A stretch of 64,000 nucleotides of DNA from Cacajao melanocephalus (GCA_963573385.1 CAUYLG010017928.1:1-64000), one strand, 5' to 3'; positions 33,212 to 46,319 are shown, counted from the stretch's first letter. Notes: generated by a model not told the origin, from the sequence alone. Numbers and translations: made by a program.

Positions 33212-33740
33212 TCTCATTCATTCATTCATTCACTTGGCAAACACATCCTAGGGCCAAGCTCTGTCCTAGATGAGAAGCCATAACAGAGAACAAGGCATGA
33301 TTCTTCCCTTTCAGGGGTGAGAGACACAGACATGTAAACCTTCCATTTCAAGAAAGCAGTTAGGTGCTGTAACCGGGATGAGCCTGGATGGTAGGGGAGC
33401 CCACAAGCGGGGCTTCCTGGAGAAGGCCCCTTCTAAGCGGAGCCCTAGGTGTAAAGAGGACTAAGAAAGCAGAAGGGACCATCAGGGAGGACAAAGTAGG
33501 GAAGAAGAGAGCCGAGTGTGAGCAGGCAGTGTGAGGGGCCAGGATGGCCAGGCAGGCAGGGGGACCTCATGGAGGTCCTTGAAACCTGGCAGAGAAAGGG
33601 GAAAAGGGCTTTATCCTGAGAACAAAGGGACTCCAGAAGGGTTTTAAGCCAAGGAAGGATGTATCAGAGAAGAAGGAATTCATTTCTCCAGGAAGGAGGA
33701 GGTGTCAGAGGCATTGAGTGGCATTTTCTTGGGTGCTGAA
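33212..33740 (-). mobile_element. L2 3' region, antisense
   Basis: A (CATT)n start followed by 'cctagggccaagctctgtcc', 'ttcctggagaaggccccttc' and 'gctttatcctgagaacaaag' follows reversed L2 for over 500 bp. Confidence 0.85.
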
Positions 33741-33941
33741 AGATGAGCAGGAATTCCAAAGGCATCCCCAACTAAAGGGGTGGTGCTGGGAGCCACAGCA
33801 GGTGGTACAGGGAAACAGGTTGAAGAGGGACCACTTGAGTAAGAATGACGATGGTTTTCAAGGTCATGAATGTTTTAATGGAGCCAAGCACTTCTTGCCC
33901 CCCTTTTGTGAATGTGGCTGAGTGTAAAGAAACAAAGTTCC

Positions 33942-34480
<539 letters not shown>

Positions 34481-34484
34481 TTTG

Positions 34485-35082
34485 CACATAGGTCTCCTGG
34501 AGGCTCATGGCTTTTCTCTGAACCATCTGGCCTCCCTGTGCCCACAGACAGAGGGGTTCCAAGAAAGGGGTCAATTGTGAAACTATAGGGTCTTCCAGGC
34601 TACCCCATCTGGAGAAGAGGGCCCTGGGGAAGAGACACAAATCAGCCAGGCAGAACCCTGAGGAAGCAACCCCAGAACACAGCAGACTCCCAGAGTGGTT
34701 CCCCAGGGCAGATGGCAGCTCACAGCCCCAACACTACTGGGTGGAAGAGTGAGCGCAGAACCCTTGTCCGGCCCCGGATGATGGACAGTGTCGCTATCAG
34801 TGAGAAGGCCTTGTCCATTCAGCATTGTCTTCGGCATTCCCATGGCTACCAAACCTCAGCCAGGAAAAAGGCTTCACTGGGGAAACTGAGGTAGGCTACT
34901 GGGTTGCACATGTCATAGCACCTTTACCATTGGAAGGTGTTCTCAAGCTCCCATGTGCCAGTTGCAGGTTCCAGCCATCACTGTGGAGAATGGGAAGGAG
35001 CATGAGAGCTTTCTCCATGTGTGCCCCAATCTGAACTTTCTAGCTGAAATTATTTGCACCTTTCAGCCACAAGACAAATTCA
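34485..35082. other. Unique sequence, nothing recognised
   Basis: No repeat recognised. Short frames on both strands, no domain. Confidence 0.4.
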
Positions 35083-35084
35083 AT

Positions 35085-35235
35085 TTGATAACACTTAACG
35101 AACATCTACCCAACACCAGAAGGTGCCATGCTTGGTGCCAAGCACTACTGGCAATGCAGAGCTTGGAGACCTAGCATCCTGCCCTCTAGAAGCTTCCAGC
35201 AGAAGAGACTGAGACAAACACACAATATTGCACTG
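35085..35235 (-). mobile_element. L2 3' end, antisense
   Basis: 'cttaacgaacatctacccaa' and 'gtgccatgcttggtgccaag' match reversed L2. Confidence 0.65.
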
Positions 35236-35261
35236 AGATGATCCAGCCATATGTCTACCTC

Positions 35262-35347
35262 TGCCACGGGTCAAGTCTGCAAGCTCCTAGGGGCACGGAC
35301 TGTGCCTTTACCCTCTGTATCTCCAGGCTTTGGCACATGACAAGAGC
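35262..35347 (+). mobile_element. L2 3' end, sense, truncated by L1
   Basis: 'gcaagctcctaggggcacgg' followed by 'actgtgcctttaccctctgt' and 'atctccaggctttggcacat' matches L2, which stops where the L1 begins. Confidence 0.6.
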
Positions 35348-35521
35348 TCCCTTTCAATTCAGATACTCTTTATTTCTTTCTCTTGACTAATGGCTCTGGC
35401 TAGGACTTCCAGTTGTATGTTGGATAAAAGTGGTAAAAGTGAGCTTTCTTGTCTTGTTCCAGATCTTAGAGGAAAATCTTTCAACTTTTACCCATTCGGT
35501 ATGATGTTAGCTGTGGGCTTC
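35348..35521 (-). mobile_element. Inverted 5' segment of an L1 (twin priming)
   Basis: 'ggctaggacttccagttgta' and 'ttcggtatgatgttagctgt' are antisense L1 ORF2 words from upstream of the sense segment that starts at 35522. An inverted 5' piece joined to a sense 3' piece is the mark of twin-primed L1 integration. Confidence 0.8.
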
Positions 35522-36419
35522 ATATGAAACCATAAAAGACCCCAAATACCCAAGCAATCTTGAGCAAAAAGAACAGTTCAGGAGGCATCACACTACCTGA
35601 CTTCAAAATATACTATAAAGCTATAGCAACAAAACAACATGGTATTCGGATAAAGGTAGACACATAGACCAACTAAACAGAATAGATAGTACAGAAATAA
35701 ATCCACATACTTGGAGCCAACCAATTTTCAACACACAGGGGAAAGAGCAGTCTCTTTAATAAATGGTGCCGGGACGCTGGATATCCACACACAGAAGAAT
35801 GCAATTTAGACTCTCTCTCTCACCATACACAAAAACCAACCCAATATGGATTAAAGACTTAAATGTAAGACATGTATGTTTATAACTAGAAGAAAACATG
35901 AGGAAAATGCTTCATAACGTTGGTCTGGTAAAGTATTTTTTGGATAATATAAAAAAAAAAAAAAAAAAACAGGCCACAAAAGCAAAAATGGACAAATAGG
36001 ATTACATCAAACTAACACGCTTCTGCACAGTAAAGAAAACAAAAGAGTGAAGAGACAGTCCACAGAATGGGAGAAAATATTTGCAAACTATGCAGCTCAA
36101 AAGAGAGTAATATCCAGAATATATAAGGAATGCAAACAACTCAATGGCAAAAACAAACAAATAATTCTATTTAAAAATGAGCAAAAGACCTGAATAGGCA
36201 TTTCTCAAAAAAAGACATACAAATAGTCAACAAGTATATTTTTTAAATGTTCAACATTACAAATCACTGAGGATATGCAAATCAAAACCACGATGAAATA
36301 TCACCTCACGCCGCCTGTCAGAATGGCTACTACCAAAAAGACAAGAAATAAATGCTGGTGAGGATGAGAAGTGGAAATAAACTAGTACAGCCACTATGGA
36401 AAAGAGTGTGGCAGTTCCT

Positions 36420-36421
<2 letters not shown>

Positions 36422-36471
<50 letters not shown>
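36422..36471. repeat. (AC)n microsatellite, about 25 units
   Basis: A pure CA dinucleotide run inside L1 ORF2, grown from an A-rich part of the element. Confidence 0.97.
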
Positions 36472-36474
<3 letters not shown>

Positions 36475-36743
36475 AGAACTACATATGACCCAGCAATCCC
36501 ACTGGGCATTTATCCAAAGAAAAGAAAATGAAATCAGTATTTAGAAAAGATATCTGCTCTCCCCTTTTTATTACAGTACCACTGACAATAGCCAAGATAT
36601 GGAATCAACCTAACTGTCCATCAATGATGAATGGATAAAGAAAATGTGATATATATACACACAATAGAATATTACTCAGCCATAAAAATAGGAATGAAAT
36701 CCTATCATTTTCAGCACCATGGATGAACCTGGAAGACATTATG

Positions 36744-37014
36744 GAGGCCGAGGTGGGTGAATGACTTGAGGTCAGGAGTTCGAGACCAGCCAGGCCAACA
36801 TGGTGAAACCTCATCTCTACTAAAAATACAAAAAAAAATTAGATGGGAATGGTGGAGCACACCTGTAATCCCAGCTACTCAGGAAGCTTAGGCAGGAGAA
36901 TCGCTTGAACTTGGGAGGTGGAGGTTGCAGTGAGCCAAGATCACACCACTGTAATCCAGCCTGGGCAACAGAATGAGACTCCATCTCAAAAAAATTAAAA
37001 AATAAAATAAAAAT
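36744..37014 (+). mobile_element. Alu, sense, 5'-truncated, inside L1
   Basis: It starts at 'gaggccgaggtgggtgaatg' (first ~45 bp missing). The L1 consensus breaks at 'gaagacattatg' and resumes at 'aagtaaaataaaccaggcac'. Confidence 0.94.
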
Positions 37015-37451
37015 AAGTAAAATAAACCAGGCACACAAAAGACAAATACCACATGATCCCACTTGTTTGCAGAATTTTAAAAAGTTGATCTCATAGGAAT
37101 ACAGAGTAGAACAGTGGTCACCAGAGCCTGGGAAGGGCAAGGGGAAGACAGGGATTTGGAAAGATTGGTCAGCAGATACAAAATTACAGATAGAGAAGAG
37201 AAAGAACTTCTGGTGTTCTACTGCACAGTAGGGTGACTATGGTTAATAATATTGCATTGTAGATTTCAAAATAATTAGAAGAGAGGATTCTGAATGTTCT
37301 TACCATAAAGAAATGATATATATTTTCAGTGGTGGATAAACATATTACCCTTATTTGATTGTTACACAATGTAGACACATATGGAAACATTGCTATATCC
37401 CATAAATATGTACATTTATTATGTTTCAATAAAAAATGAAATTAAAAAAGT

Positions 37452-40020
37452 GTACAGTTCAGGGGTTTCTAGTGTAGTCATAGAGTGTACAAACATTACC
37501 ATCTAAATTTAAATTTAAAACATTTTCACCCAAAGAAAGAAACCCTCTCTACCTATTTGCAATCACTCCCCATTTCCCTCCCACCTCTACCAGCTCCAGG
37601 CAACCATGAATCTATTTTTGGTCTCTACAGATATGTCTGTTCTGGGAATTTCATATGAATGGAATCACACAAGATGAAGTATTTTGTGACTGGCTTCTTT
37701 CACTTAGCATAGTGTTACCAAAGTTCATTCTCATTGTTGCATGTATCAGTACTTCATTTCCTTTTGTTGCCTAATAATATTGCATTGCATGGATAGACCA
37801 CATTTTGTTTATTCATTTATCAATTGATAGTCATTTGGGGTTGTTTCTGTTTTCTGGCTATTAGGAATAATGTAGCTGTGAACATTCATTTACAGACTTT
37901 TGTGTGGATGCATGTTTTTTACCTTTCTTGGGTTTATATCTAGGAGTAGAATTGCTCGGTCACATGGTAACTCTATTTAGCCATTTGAGGAACCACCAGA
38001 CTGTTTTCCAAAGTGGTCGTACCATTTTACATTCCCATCAGCAATGTATAATGAGGGTTCCGTCCTAGTAGTGTGAAGTAGTCTCTCGCTGTGGTTTTGA
38101 TTTGTGTCCCTGAGGAATTATGATATTGAGCATCTTTTCATATGATCATTGGCTACTATATACCTTCCTTGAAGAAATGTCTATTTATATCCTTGGTCTT
38201 TTTTAAATTGGGTTTTGTCTTTTTACTATTGAATTATAAGAGTTCTTTAAATATTCAGGGCCCAAATGCTTGTCAAATCTATGATTTGTAAATATTGTCT
38301 CCCACTATGTGAGTTGTGTTTTTTATTATTTTTGATCATGCCCTTTGTAGTACAAAGCTTTTAAATTTTTATAAAGTTCCGTTTTTTTTTCCTTAGGCCA
38401 CTGTGCTTTGGGCATGATATCTAAGAAGACTTTGACTAACCCAAGTTCACAATAACTTATTCATATATTTCTTAAGAGTTGTATAGTTTTAGCCCTTACA
38501 TTTAGGTCTTTAATTCATTTTGTGTTAATTTTTTGGATATGATGTGAGGTAGGGGTCCAACTTCATTCTTTTGCATGTGGATATCTAGTTGTCCCACCCA
38601 CGTTTATTGAAGAGACTATTTTTTCCCCATTGAATTGTGTTGGCACCATGTTGAAAATCAATTAACTAAATTTGAGGATTGACTCTTAATTCTATTCCAT
38701 TGATCTATATGTCTATTCTTATGCCAGTGCCACTCTACCTTGATTACTGTAGCTTTGTAGTGAGTTTTGAAGTCCAGGAAGTGTGAGTCTTCTAACTTAG
38801 TTATTCCTGTTCAAGATTATTTTGGCTATCCCAGACCCCTTGAATTTTCATATGAATTTTAGAATCAGTTTATCAATATCTGAAAAAATACCACCTTGAA
38901 TTTTGATAGGGATTGCACAGAATCTGCAGACAAATTTTTGCAGTGTTTTTATCTTAATAAGGTTAAGTCTTCCAATGAACATGGGATGCTTTTCCATTTA
39001 TTTAAGTTTTCTTTAATTTCTTTCAACAATGTTTTGTCATTTTGGGGATATAAACTTCACACTTCTTTTGTTAAATTTATCCTTAAGTATGTTTATTCTT
39101 TCTGATGCTATTATAAATAAAATTGTTTTTTAAATTTTGTTTTCAAGTTGCTTATAGCTAATAGATTTTTGTATATTGATCTTTTACCCTGCAACCCGGC
39201 TGAACTTGTTTATTGGTCCTAATAAGTTTTCAGAGAATTCGTTGGGAGTTTTACATATAAGATCATGTCACTTGCAAATATAGTTTTACTTCTTCCTAAT
39301 TGGAATGACTTTTATTTCATTTTCTTGCCTGATTGCCCTGAATAGAACCTCAGAATGCTGAATAGAATGGGCAAGAACAGAGATCCTTGTCTTATTCTTG
39401 ATACTATCAAGAAGGCATTCAATCTTTCACCATTAAGTATGATGTTGATTGTGGGGTTTTCATAGTTCTTCAACAGTTTGAGGACGTTTCCTACTGTTTC
39501 CAGTTCACTGAGAGTTTTTATCACAAAATGGTGTTAGAATTTGTCAAATGTATTTTTTGCCCTTACTAAATGTGTAGTTTTTGTTCTTTATGCTATTTAT
39601 AAGATGTATTATATTAATTGAGTTGGATATTGGATCGACCTTGCATTCCTGAGATAAATTTCACTTGGCCATGGTGTATAAGATTTTTTTATATGTTGCT
39701 GGATTGAGTTAGCTATTATTTTATTGAGGGTTTTGCCTTCATATTCATAAGAGATGTTGGTCTGTAGCTTTCTTTTCTTGTAATATCTTTGGTTTTAATA
39801 TCATGGTAATACTAGTATCACAGAATGAGTTAGGAAGTGTTACCTCACCCCTCACTTTTTTAAAAGACTTTGTGAGGAATTGATATTAATTCTTTAAATA
39901 TTTGGCAGAGTTTGCATTCTGAGCTTGAGTATTCTTATGTTGTTGGATGGAGTGTTATATTCATGTGTGTTAGATTTTGTTGGTTTATAATACTGTTCAA
40001 GCCTTTTATTTTCTTGTCGA
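37452..40020 (-). mobile_element. L1M, antisense, about 2.5 kb
   Basis: Read along the plus strand it runs from the 3' region ('cctctaccagctccaggcaa') through 'tttccaaagtggtcgtacca', 'gaggtaggggtccaacttca' and 'tttaccctgcaacccggctg' to 'tttataatactgttcaagcc' in ORF2. No frame survives. Its 3' end meets the 3' end of the preceding L1, so the two lie tail to tail. Confidence 0.92.
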
Positions 40021-40029
40021 TTTTCTGCC

Positions 40030-40545
40030 TTGTGAAGCTTCCACCTTATCAGGAACTGGGGTAAGGGTGATTGGGGCCTTAGTAGTCTTGGCCTGCAGCC
40101 CCTGGGTGGCACTTCCACCCTACAAATTGGGGCTGGGTATAGGACTTCCACCCCACGAACCTGAGGAAGACAGCCCCAAACCTCTCAGCTGCTCTTGCCC
40201 GGAACAGAGTCTGCAGCGCAGAGCTGAAGGGGATGAGAAATGCTGGTGGCAGCCCCTCCTGAGCGGGTGGAAGGCAGGGGTCTTCTGTTCTTGGCCGCAC
40301 CTGCCAGAGTAGAGCTTCTGAGCTGCTTAACTGGAAAAGGAGAGGAGGGAGTGGATTGTGAATCAGTCACCACAGATTTCGCAGATTATCTTAAATGTTT
40401 TCTTTCATTTGCTGTATGCCCTTAGGGCAATTTTTAGAGATTTTTGATAGTTGCTTTAAATTGTTTTTTTAACCAGTTTTGGTTGTTTCATTGGAGGAAA
40501 GTCGTCCCAGCTCCTCACGTTGCAATGTGAGCCACCATGCCTGTT
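40030..40545. other. Unassigned sequence at L1 break point
   Basis: The L1 match stops at about 40020. The next 400 bp is GC-richer, with three diverged 'cttccacc' units about 60 bp apart. 40440-40545 is again T-rich and might be a retroelement remnant. Confidence 0.35.
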
Positions 40546-41525
40546 TGGATCAGTCTTATTTGAGAGGACAGAGGTTTCTGGAAGGCGGGAACCATGCCAT
40601 ACTGCTCTTTCTCTCTCTCTGTGCTTCTCTCAGCACCTATGTGACGTGAGGCACACAGGAGCTCCTCCATGACGCCAGATGACCTCAACCATAAATGAGT
40701 GAATATCTCTGGGTCTCCCTGCAATTTAGACCCTTCACAGCTGGGCATAAAAGGGAAAAAGAAAACCTATCTGTGCCTCAAGTTTCCAATCTGTTTCCTT
40801 TAAACCCACTAAAGTTTGTATTATATGGGAGCCTCTTAAAGACAGCAGGCTTCATCCCATTGAAATTGAGTCTGTAAATGCAAAACATTTTTTTAAGTAA
40901 TGAATTGGTATTTGAGATTCCTATATTTCAATATTCCTTTGATATTCCAAAATGAAATTTAAACTGCTGGGGTTTTATGCATTCTTCATCTTTCCTTTGA
41001 TTTGGCTCAATTCATTGCTTTGAATATGTTTGCTTTAATCACTGGACCATAGAGCAGGAGGGATGCACATCTTGATGGGGGAGGGCTGAGGGTGCAGCCA
41101 TCTGGGCCCAGAAAATGACTGCCTTCTGCAAATTGCTGGATCTTCCTGCTGAAACCCGGCTGCAGGGGACTGCCAGGCCCGCAGGGAGGGGCGGACTCCC
41201 CTGGCTATCCTCCAAGGGGGACACTTGAGTCCCTACCTTACAGTCCAAAGGCAGAAAAGGCAACTGCACCAGGGCCTCCAGCAGGTGCCAAGACCAGGGA
41301 CGAGTTCCCGGGACATCTGATAGGCATCTGATCTGCAATTTAGATGGACCAAATGCCTGACCCATGTTCTGAGGTGAGGAGACGGGGATGATATGGGTGG
41401 AATCTATCCTCATTAAGTTAGGCAGCTTCAGTCCTAAAGAGAAGGCATGCCCTTGATGATCATGGTGATGGTGGCAGTGACAATGTTGATAGTGTAATTA
41501 GGGTAAGCATAGTAGCCACAATGGC
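40546..41525. other. Unique sequence, nothing recognised
   Basis: About 1 kb without a recognised transposon. A 124-residue minus frame (41039-41413) shows no domain. Confidence 0.4.
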
Positions 41526-41529
41526 CCAC

Positions 41530-41592
41530 AGTGATGAGGCACTTACCATATGCCAGGCACAGTGATAAGCTCTGTAGGTGAACTGTTTTGTG
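41530..41592 (-). repeat. MIR/L2 3' end fragment, antisense
   Basis: 'cttaccatatgccaggcaca' matches the shared reversed 3' end of MIR and L2. Confidence 0.6.
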
Positions 41593-41594
41593 AA

Positions 41595-42140
41595 CTGTTC
41601 TGTTTTGCTCTCAGAACTGTCTCTCTTTCCATTTTTCTAAAGCAGACCCAAAGACCAGAACTAGTGCAGTCAAGATTGTCCCAGAAAGAATGAGTAATGG
41701 ATTGGGGAGCAGAGAAGAGCTGGGCCAGTGAATGGTGTGCTAATGAGCTGGTCACCTCTATAGGCAATTGCAGCTGTGCTTTGAGGGGGACCCTCTGGGA
41801 AACCATGCAGGGCAACTCAGAATTGTTCCATCCAAGGAAGGAGAAGGAGGCTGGTGCTTTTCTCCTCTGCTTCCCTTCCTCATTGGGTCCCATCTCCATT
41901 GACTGGGGAGTTACCACTGGGGATGGTAATTCCCCTGAAGTCCTGAATTGCACTTGCAGGCTGGGGACAAAACCCCATGGTGACCTGTGAGGCAGAGAAC
42001 ACCCTCCATCAGAGCAGCAGATGGCCCAGGACCCTGAGAAAGGAAACTGTCCTCAGCTGGAATGGCCCACTGTGGCTGCAGGTAAACTCAGAGACGGGCT
42101 AAGGAGATATGGGGCCAGACATCAATAGAACCTTCCACAG
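41595..42140. other. Unique sequence, nothing recognised
   Basis: Frames of 97 and 136 residues on opposite strands overlap here; no domain is seen. Confidence 0.4.
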
Positions 42141-42144
42141 AAAT

Positions 42145-42255
42145 TTCTGTGTAAGTATTTTTATGAACTCCATTTGCGGTAGAAGAAAGTGAGGCTTAGA
42201 AAAATGGCCAGATGTTGTCCAAGTCTGTCCAGCTAGGAAATGTACAAGAATGTCA
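42145..42255 (-). repeat. MIR fragment, antisense
   Basis: 'aagaaagtgaggcttagaaa' and 'aagtctgtccagctaggaaa' fit antisense MIR. Confidence 0.55.
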
Positions 42256-42505
42256 GCAAACATTTCCTCACCATCTGCAATGTGTCTGACACAGAGGGAC
42301 AGATGTGACTAAGACACAGTCCTTGTCCCCAGGGACATTACGCATGTAGGATATCAACCGCAAACCCCCAGTCCTGAGTGACAAATGTCACCTATAAGCA
42401 AACACAGAAGTTAATGTGGGGGAAAGAGCCTTCTAACCCAGCCCATAGGACCAAGAAAAGCTTCCTGGAAGAGGTGACATCTGTTTTGGGAGGGTGGGTT
42501 TTGCT
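42256..42505 (-). mobile_element. L2 3' end, antisense
   Basis: 'tgacacagagggacagatgt', 'cagtccttgtccccagggac' and 'gcttcctggaagaggtgaca' follow reversed L2. Confidence 0.75.
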
Positions 42506-43630
42506 GTACATTATTTTATTTACATGTAAAGTGATCCTGTTTGTTAGGGAGAAATGAGAACAATCTGTATAAGTAAAACAAAGCTGGCACCACACCAGAC
42601 ACCACCTGACTCGCCCATGAACCCTGCAGACCTTCCCGCACTCTCCCTGTCCTGAGCCATGGTAAACCTATTAGCCGTCGGACCGCAGAGAAGCCCGGCC
42701 CTTCACACTCCACACTGGCCCCTCCCTGATGTGAAGTCCGGCTGCCATCTTCTAAGTATGGGTTACTCTCAGAGGCACACCTACAGCCTGGTGGGCGTCA
42801 TTAAGGGAAGCTGGCACAAGCTCTGCCTTGGGTCAGGGAGGGGTGAGGAGGGTTGGGCTCCCAGCCTCTCTTGTGGAAAGGGGAGGCCCCTTGGCTCCCC
42901 CTACAATGCCACTGATGGTGGTGAAGAAGGCTCACACCAGAGCCTGCAGGAAGGAAGAGTGGGGATTTGGAAAGGAGAGCCTTGAATTCTAATCCTGGCT
43001 TCACCATTTCTCTAGTGACTAAACTTTCTTCTCATCGAGCCTGACCACTCCTGGCTCCCACTCCGCCCTAGATTGCTTCAAGGCCTGGCACCCCTGCCCC
43101 AACTCCCTGTGGTATTACTCCAGGTGCCTTTGGGTGCAAGGGATAGAAGCCCAACACCAGCTAATTTGGGCAGAAGGAGGGTTATGGGTGCCCACAGGGA
43201 AGTCCAAGAATGGCCACCCTCTAGGCACAGCTGACCCAGGAGCACCAGTGTCAGAGAAGCATATCCCACCTCACACAGGGTCCCAGAATCTCTGGACTCA
43301 CCATCCCCCAGTACAGCCAAGTTAATAGTCTCCTTCTGGAAAGTTCCAGCCACAGGCAAAGCAGCATTTCCATTGGCCAAGCTGGCTCACCTGTCCATCT
43401 CTGCACTGTGGCCGTGGCCAGAGGAAGCTGGTCTTTGGCCAGGTCCAAATCATTTCCCAGAGCCCAGGGTGAGGTCAGCCCTGGATGAACCCTATGGACT
43501 GAGACCAGGGAAAGGGCAGGTCCCCAGAAGAAAGTCAGGCTGCTGATACCAGGAGGAGGATGAGTGTGAGCTGGGTTGGAAGGAAGAAGCTGCTGCTCCA
43601 TGTGTAAAATGGGGGCATTTTCAGGGAAGG
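42506..43630. other. Unique GC-rich sequence
   Basis: No transposon recognised apart from a faint MIR-like word near 42985-43040. Frames of 60-127 residues on both strands have no domain. Confidence 0.45.
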
Positions 43631-43634
43631 ACAC

Positions 43635-44122
43635 TGTATTAGTCAGAGCCCTCTAGAGAAACAGAACCAATAGGATATAGATAGATAGACAGATATGTAA
43701 GAGGGCATTTGTTATGGGAATTGGCTTATGCAATTACGGAGGCAGAGAAGTCTCACCATCTGTAGTGTGCAAGATAGAGACCCAGGAAAGCGATGATGTT
43801 ACGGAGTCCGAGGCCAAAGGCCTGAGAACTGAGGTTGGGAGCACTCATGTAAGTCCCCAGGTCCAGAGCCAAGTGTTGCCTGAGGGCAGGAGAAGATGGA
43901 TATCCCAGCTCAAGGAGAGAGAGAGAGGGAAAAAATTGGCTCTTCCTCCATCTTCTTGTTCTATTTGGGCCCTCAATGGATCAGGGATGCCCACCACATT
44001 AGCTAGGGCAGAGCTTCCTTATTCTGTCTAAGGAGTCGAAAGCTAACCTCTTCCAGAAACACATAGGCACACACAAAACAATGTTTCACCAGTCCTCTGG
44101 GCACCCCTTAGCCCAGCTGCAT
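43635..44122 (-). mobile_element. MLT2-type ERVL LTR, antisense, truncated
   Basis: The stretch starts 'tgtattagtcagagccctct' and holds 'gaaacagaaccaataggata' with a short GATA run, then 'gatcagggatgcccaccaca' and 'tctgggcaccccttagccca'. The last ~30 bp of the LTR are missing, replaced by the inverted-repeat arm that begins at 44123. Confidence 0.85.
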
Positions 44123-44252
44123 GCAGTGAATACTTGTTGCTGTGTTTTAGTGAATGCTGCAGGGTCTAGGTGTTGGCAGAGATTGGCTGGCAGCTGACAT
44201 AGCATAACTCCACACCAAGTTCACCGAGTTCAACATGAGCACAGAGCCAGGA
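44123..44252. repeat. Left arm of local inverted repeat pair
   Basis: The arm matches the reverse complement of 46194-46316 over about 125 bp at roughly 80% identity. Shared words are 'gggtctaggtgttg' and 'cagagattggctgg'. Confidence 0.8.
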
Positions 44253-44334
44253 GGGGTCTTTCCAGATTAAACACCACAGACATCCATCCTCACTCTTTCC
44301 TGGGGAAGAAAAGAATGTGAGAGTGAGTGGAGGA

Positions 44335-44353
44335 GGGTGTGGGGGGGGCGGGG
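44335..44353 (+). other. G-run cluster, possible G-quadruplex
   Basis: Runs of 3, 8 and 4 G separated by 'tgt' and 'c' allow four G-tracts. It includes a GC-box-like 'ggggcgggg'. Whether it folds or acts is not shown. Confidence 0.35.
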
Positions 44354-44359
44354 CTGGAG

Positions 44360-46190
44360 TGTTTGTGGAAATGCATATGGGCACTTGGTAATACGTGGCA
44401 CTGAGTGTGAGCTTGTGTGCCTGTGGGTGTGTTTGAACAGCTGGGTGTGGGGTTAGTGTGGGTATGTAAGTATCCGGAAAGAAGGGCACACTCGGAAGGG
44501 GAGCCTGGCATGATTGTGGGCACACACACAGTGAGTGGGGTCTGGCTAGCCAGGAGGACACGCACAAGCCAGGCGCCAGTGAGTGGAGCCATCATGGGGA
44601 TCAACAAGCTCCGCAAATGCCCCTCGTTAAACAGGCAAGACCAGCCATGCCACCCGAGGTTACACTAGGCTGAGGGATTCAAAGACAGAGCTGTGACCTG
44701 ATTCAGGGAAGCACCTGCCTACCCCTGCCTTGTTCCCTGGGACTAGTTAGCGTCCCAGGATGGGAAATGCGTCCTCACTCATCCCAAAGAAGCAGCTGCA
44801 GACAGAGCCTCTCTCGGGTTATGGCCCCACGATCCACTTGTCAATTTCCACTGCCACTTTCCTAAGCCCAAACCCCTCCCTTTTCCACTGGGGTTTCAGC
44901 CTTTGCCTGGAAGAACAGCTCCAGCTCAAATCCCCTAAATCCCACTTTCCCAGCCCCCAGACTGTAGACTCATCTTTTGCTTCTCTTTAAGCAGCACGCA
45001 CCACGATCCTGGGCTCCTCAACTGTTTAGAGGAGGGAAAAAAAGTCAAGCAACCATTCTAGGAAAGGAATGTGGCCCAGCTGCGGCAGGGGTCTAGCAGC
45101 CTCTGGCCTCCAGATGGTTTAGGAACAAGGAGTGTGCATGGAGTAGGGCCGGGGGCATTGCCCATGAGGGATGTGGGGCCTGGCCAGGACAGGTGGCAGG
45201 GCATCGAGAGGGTAAAGGGATGCTGGAGGGGGAGTGTCCAGAGACTACCCCACCTGACACCCACGTTGAACTACTTCTCGCAGCCTGCACCCTCCACGTG
45301 GCAGTGACGGGGTGGCAAATGGGCAGACACTGTGCTGTCAGTGGGTCAGAGCACCCTGCCTGGCTCACAAACTAAAAGGACTTGGGGCAGCATGAAAAGA
45401 CACATAACATGCAATATGAAAATGACAGGAAGAAACCAGCCCAGGGAAACCCGGGCAGGAGGAACAAAAGCACATCAACAATCACGAGGCAAGGCCCCTA
45501 AAACCCTGGTCCTGGGGGATCGGTCTCAGAATATCCAAGCAGCCAACGTGTCTCAGAAGTCATTCCCCCAAGAATCACAGCATGGGAAACAGATGGGAAT
45601 GGGCTGCTGCAGTACAGGCTCCCCACCCCCATGGCTGCTTGGCAAGAGTCCCAGTGTGTGGGGCTCACAGGACATACTGCCAGGCACCCACCAGCGTCCT
45701 TATACCATCCCAAGAACCACGTCCAGGGTCACTTCCCTGTAATATGAGGCCCCCAGCACTGGACACCAGCCATATGTTGCCTCATTTAATTCTCTTCATC
45801 CCATAAGATGGGCCCTGTGGTCATTCCTGCGTCCCAGAGGACACAAACAGACAGCCCGGGACTCAGACCCACACCTGGCACTGCCATCCTATCATATCAT
45901 CTCACCTCTCCGAAGGGCTGCCCTTGGGCAAAGGGAGGGGTTGTCCAGTGGGTCCCCAGGCCTAGATCAGAGACCAGGAGGGCCAGCATTGCAGGCAGCT
46001 GTGCCCACACATTGGACCCACCCACAGATGCATGAGCATCCTTGGCAAGTGGTGAGTTGCTTGTACCCAGGGTGTCCAACACTCCTGACCTGGAGCAGCA
46101 CAGGGGAGGGGAGGCCAGGAGGCCAGGTGGCTCCCATCCACCCTGAAATCCGTGCCTTCCCAGCCCAGAGAACTCCTCCTACCCGCCTGC
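44360..46190. other. Unique GC-rich sequence
   Basis: No transposon recognised except a weak antisense MIR-like piece near 45750-45870 ('cccataagatgggccctgtg'). Many short overlapping frames occur on both strands, as expected by chance in GC-rich DNA. Confidence 0.45.
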
Positions 46191-46193
46191 CCA

Positions 46194-46316
46194 CTCCTGT
46201 GCTCTGCGCTCGTGTTGAATTGAGTGTGGAGTCATGTTTTGTCAGCCACCAGCCAATCTCTGACAACACCTAGACCCGGCACCATTCATTACAACACAGC
46301 AATGACTATTCACTAC
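46194..46316. repeat. Right arm of local inverted repeat pair
   Basis: Inverted partner of 44123-44252, separated by 1.94 kb. Confidence 0.8.
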
Positions 46317-46319
46317 AAG

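Larger units (their letters stand above)
35522..37445 (+). mobile_element. L1 (L1PB/L1MA-like), sense 3' part
   Basis: 'ggaggcatcacactacctga' through 'atatccagaatatataagga' to 'accatggatgaacctggaag' follow ORF2 to its end, then a 3' UTR with 'agggtgactatggttaataa' and an A-rich end near 37445. A (CA)n array (36422-36471) and an Alu (36744-37014) interrupt it. Confidence 0.93.

Noticed and set aside
36422..36471. CA repeat as a separate locus
   Set aside because: It sits inside L1 ORF2 and grew from the element's own A-rich sequence, so it is noted within the L1.
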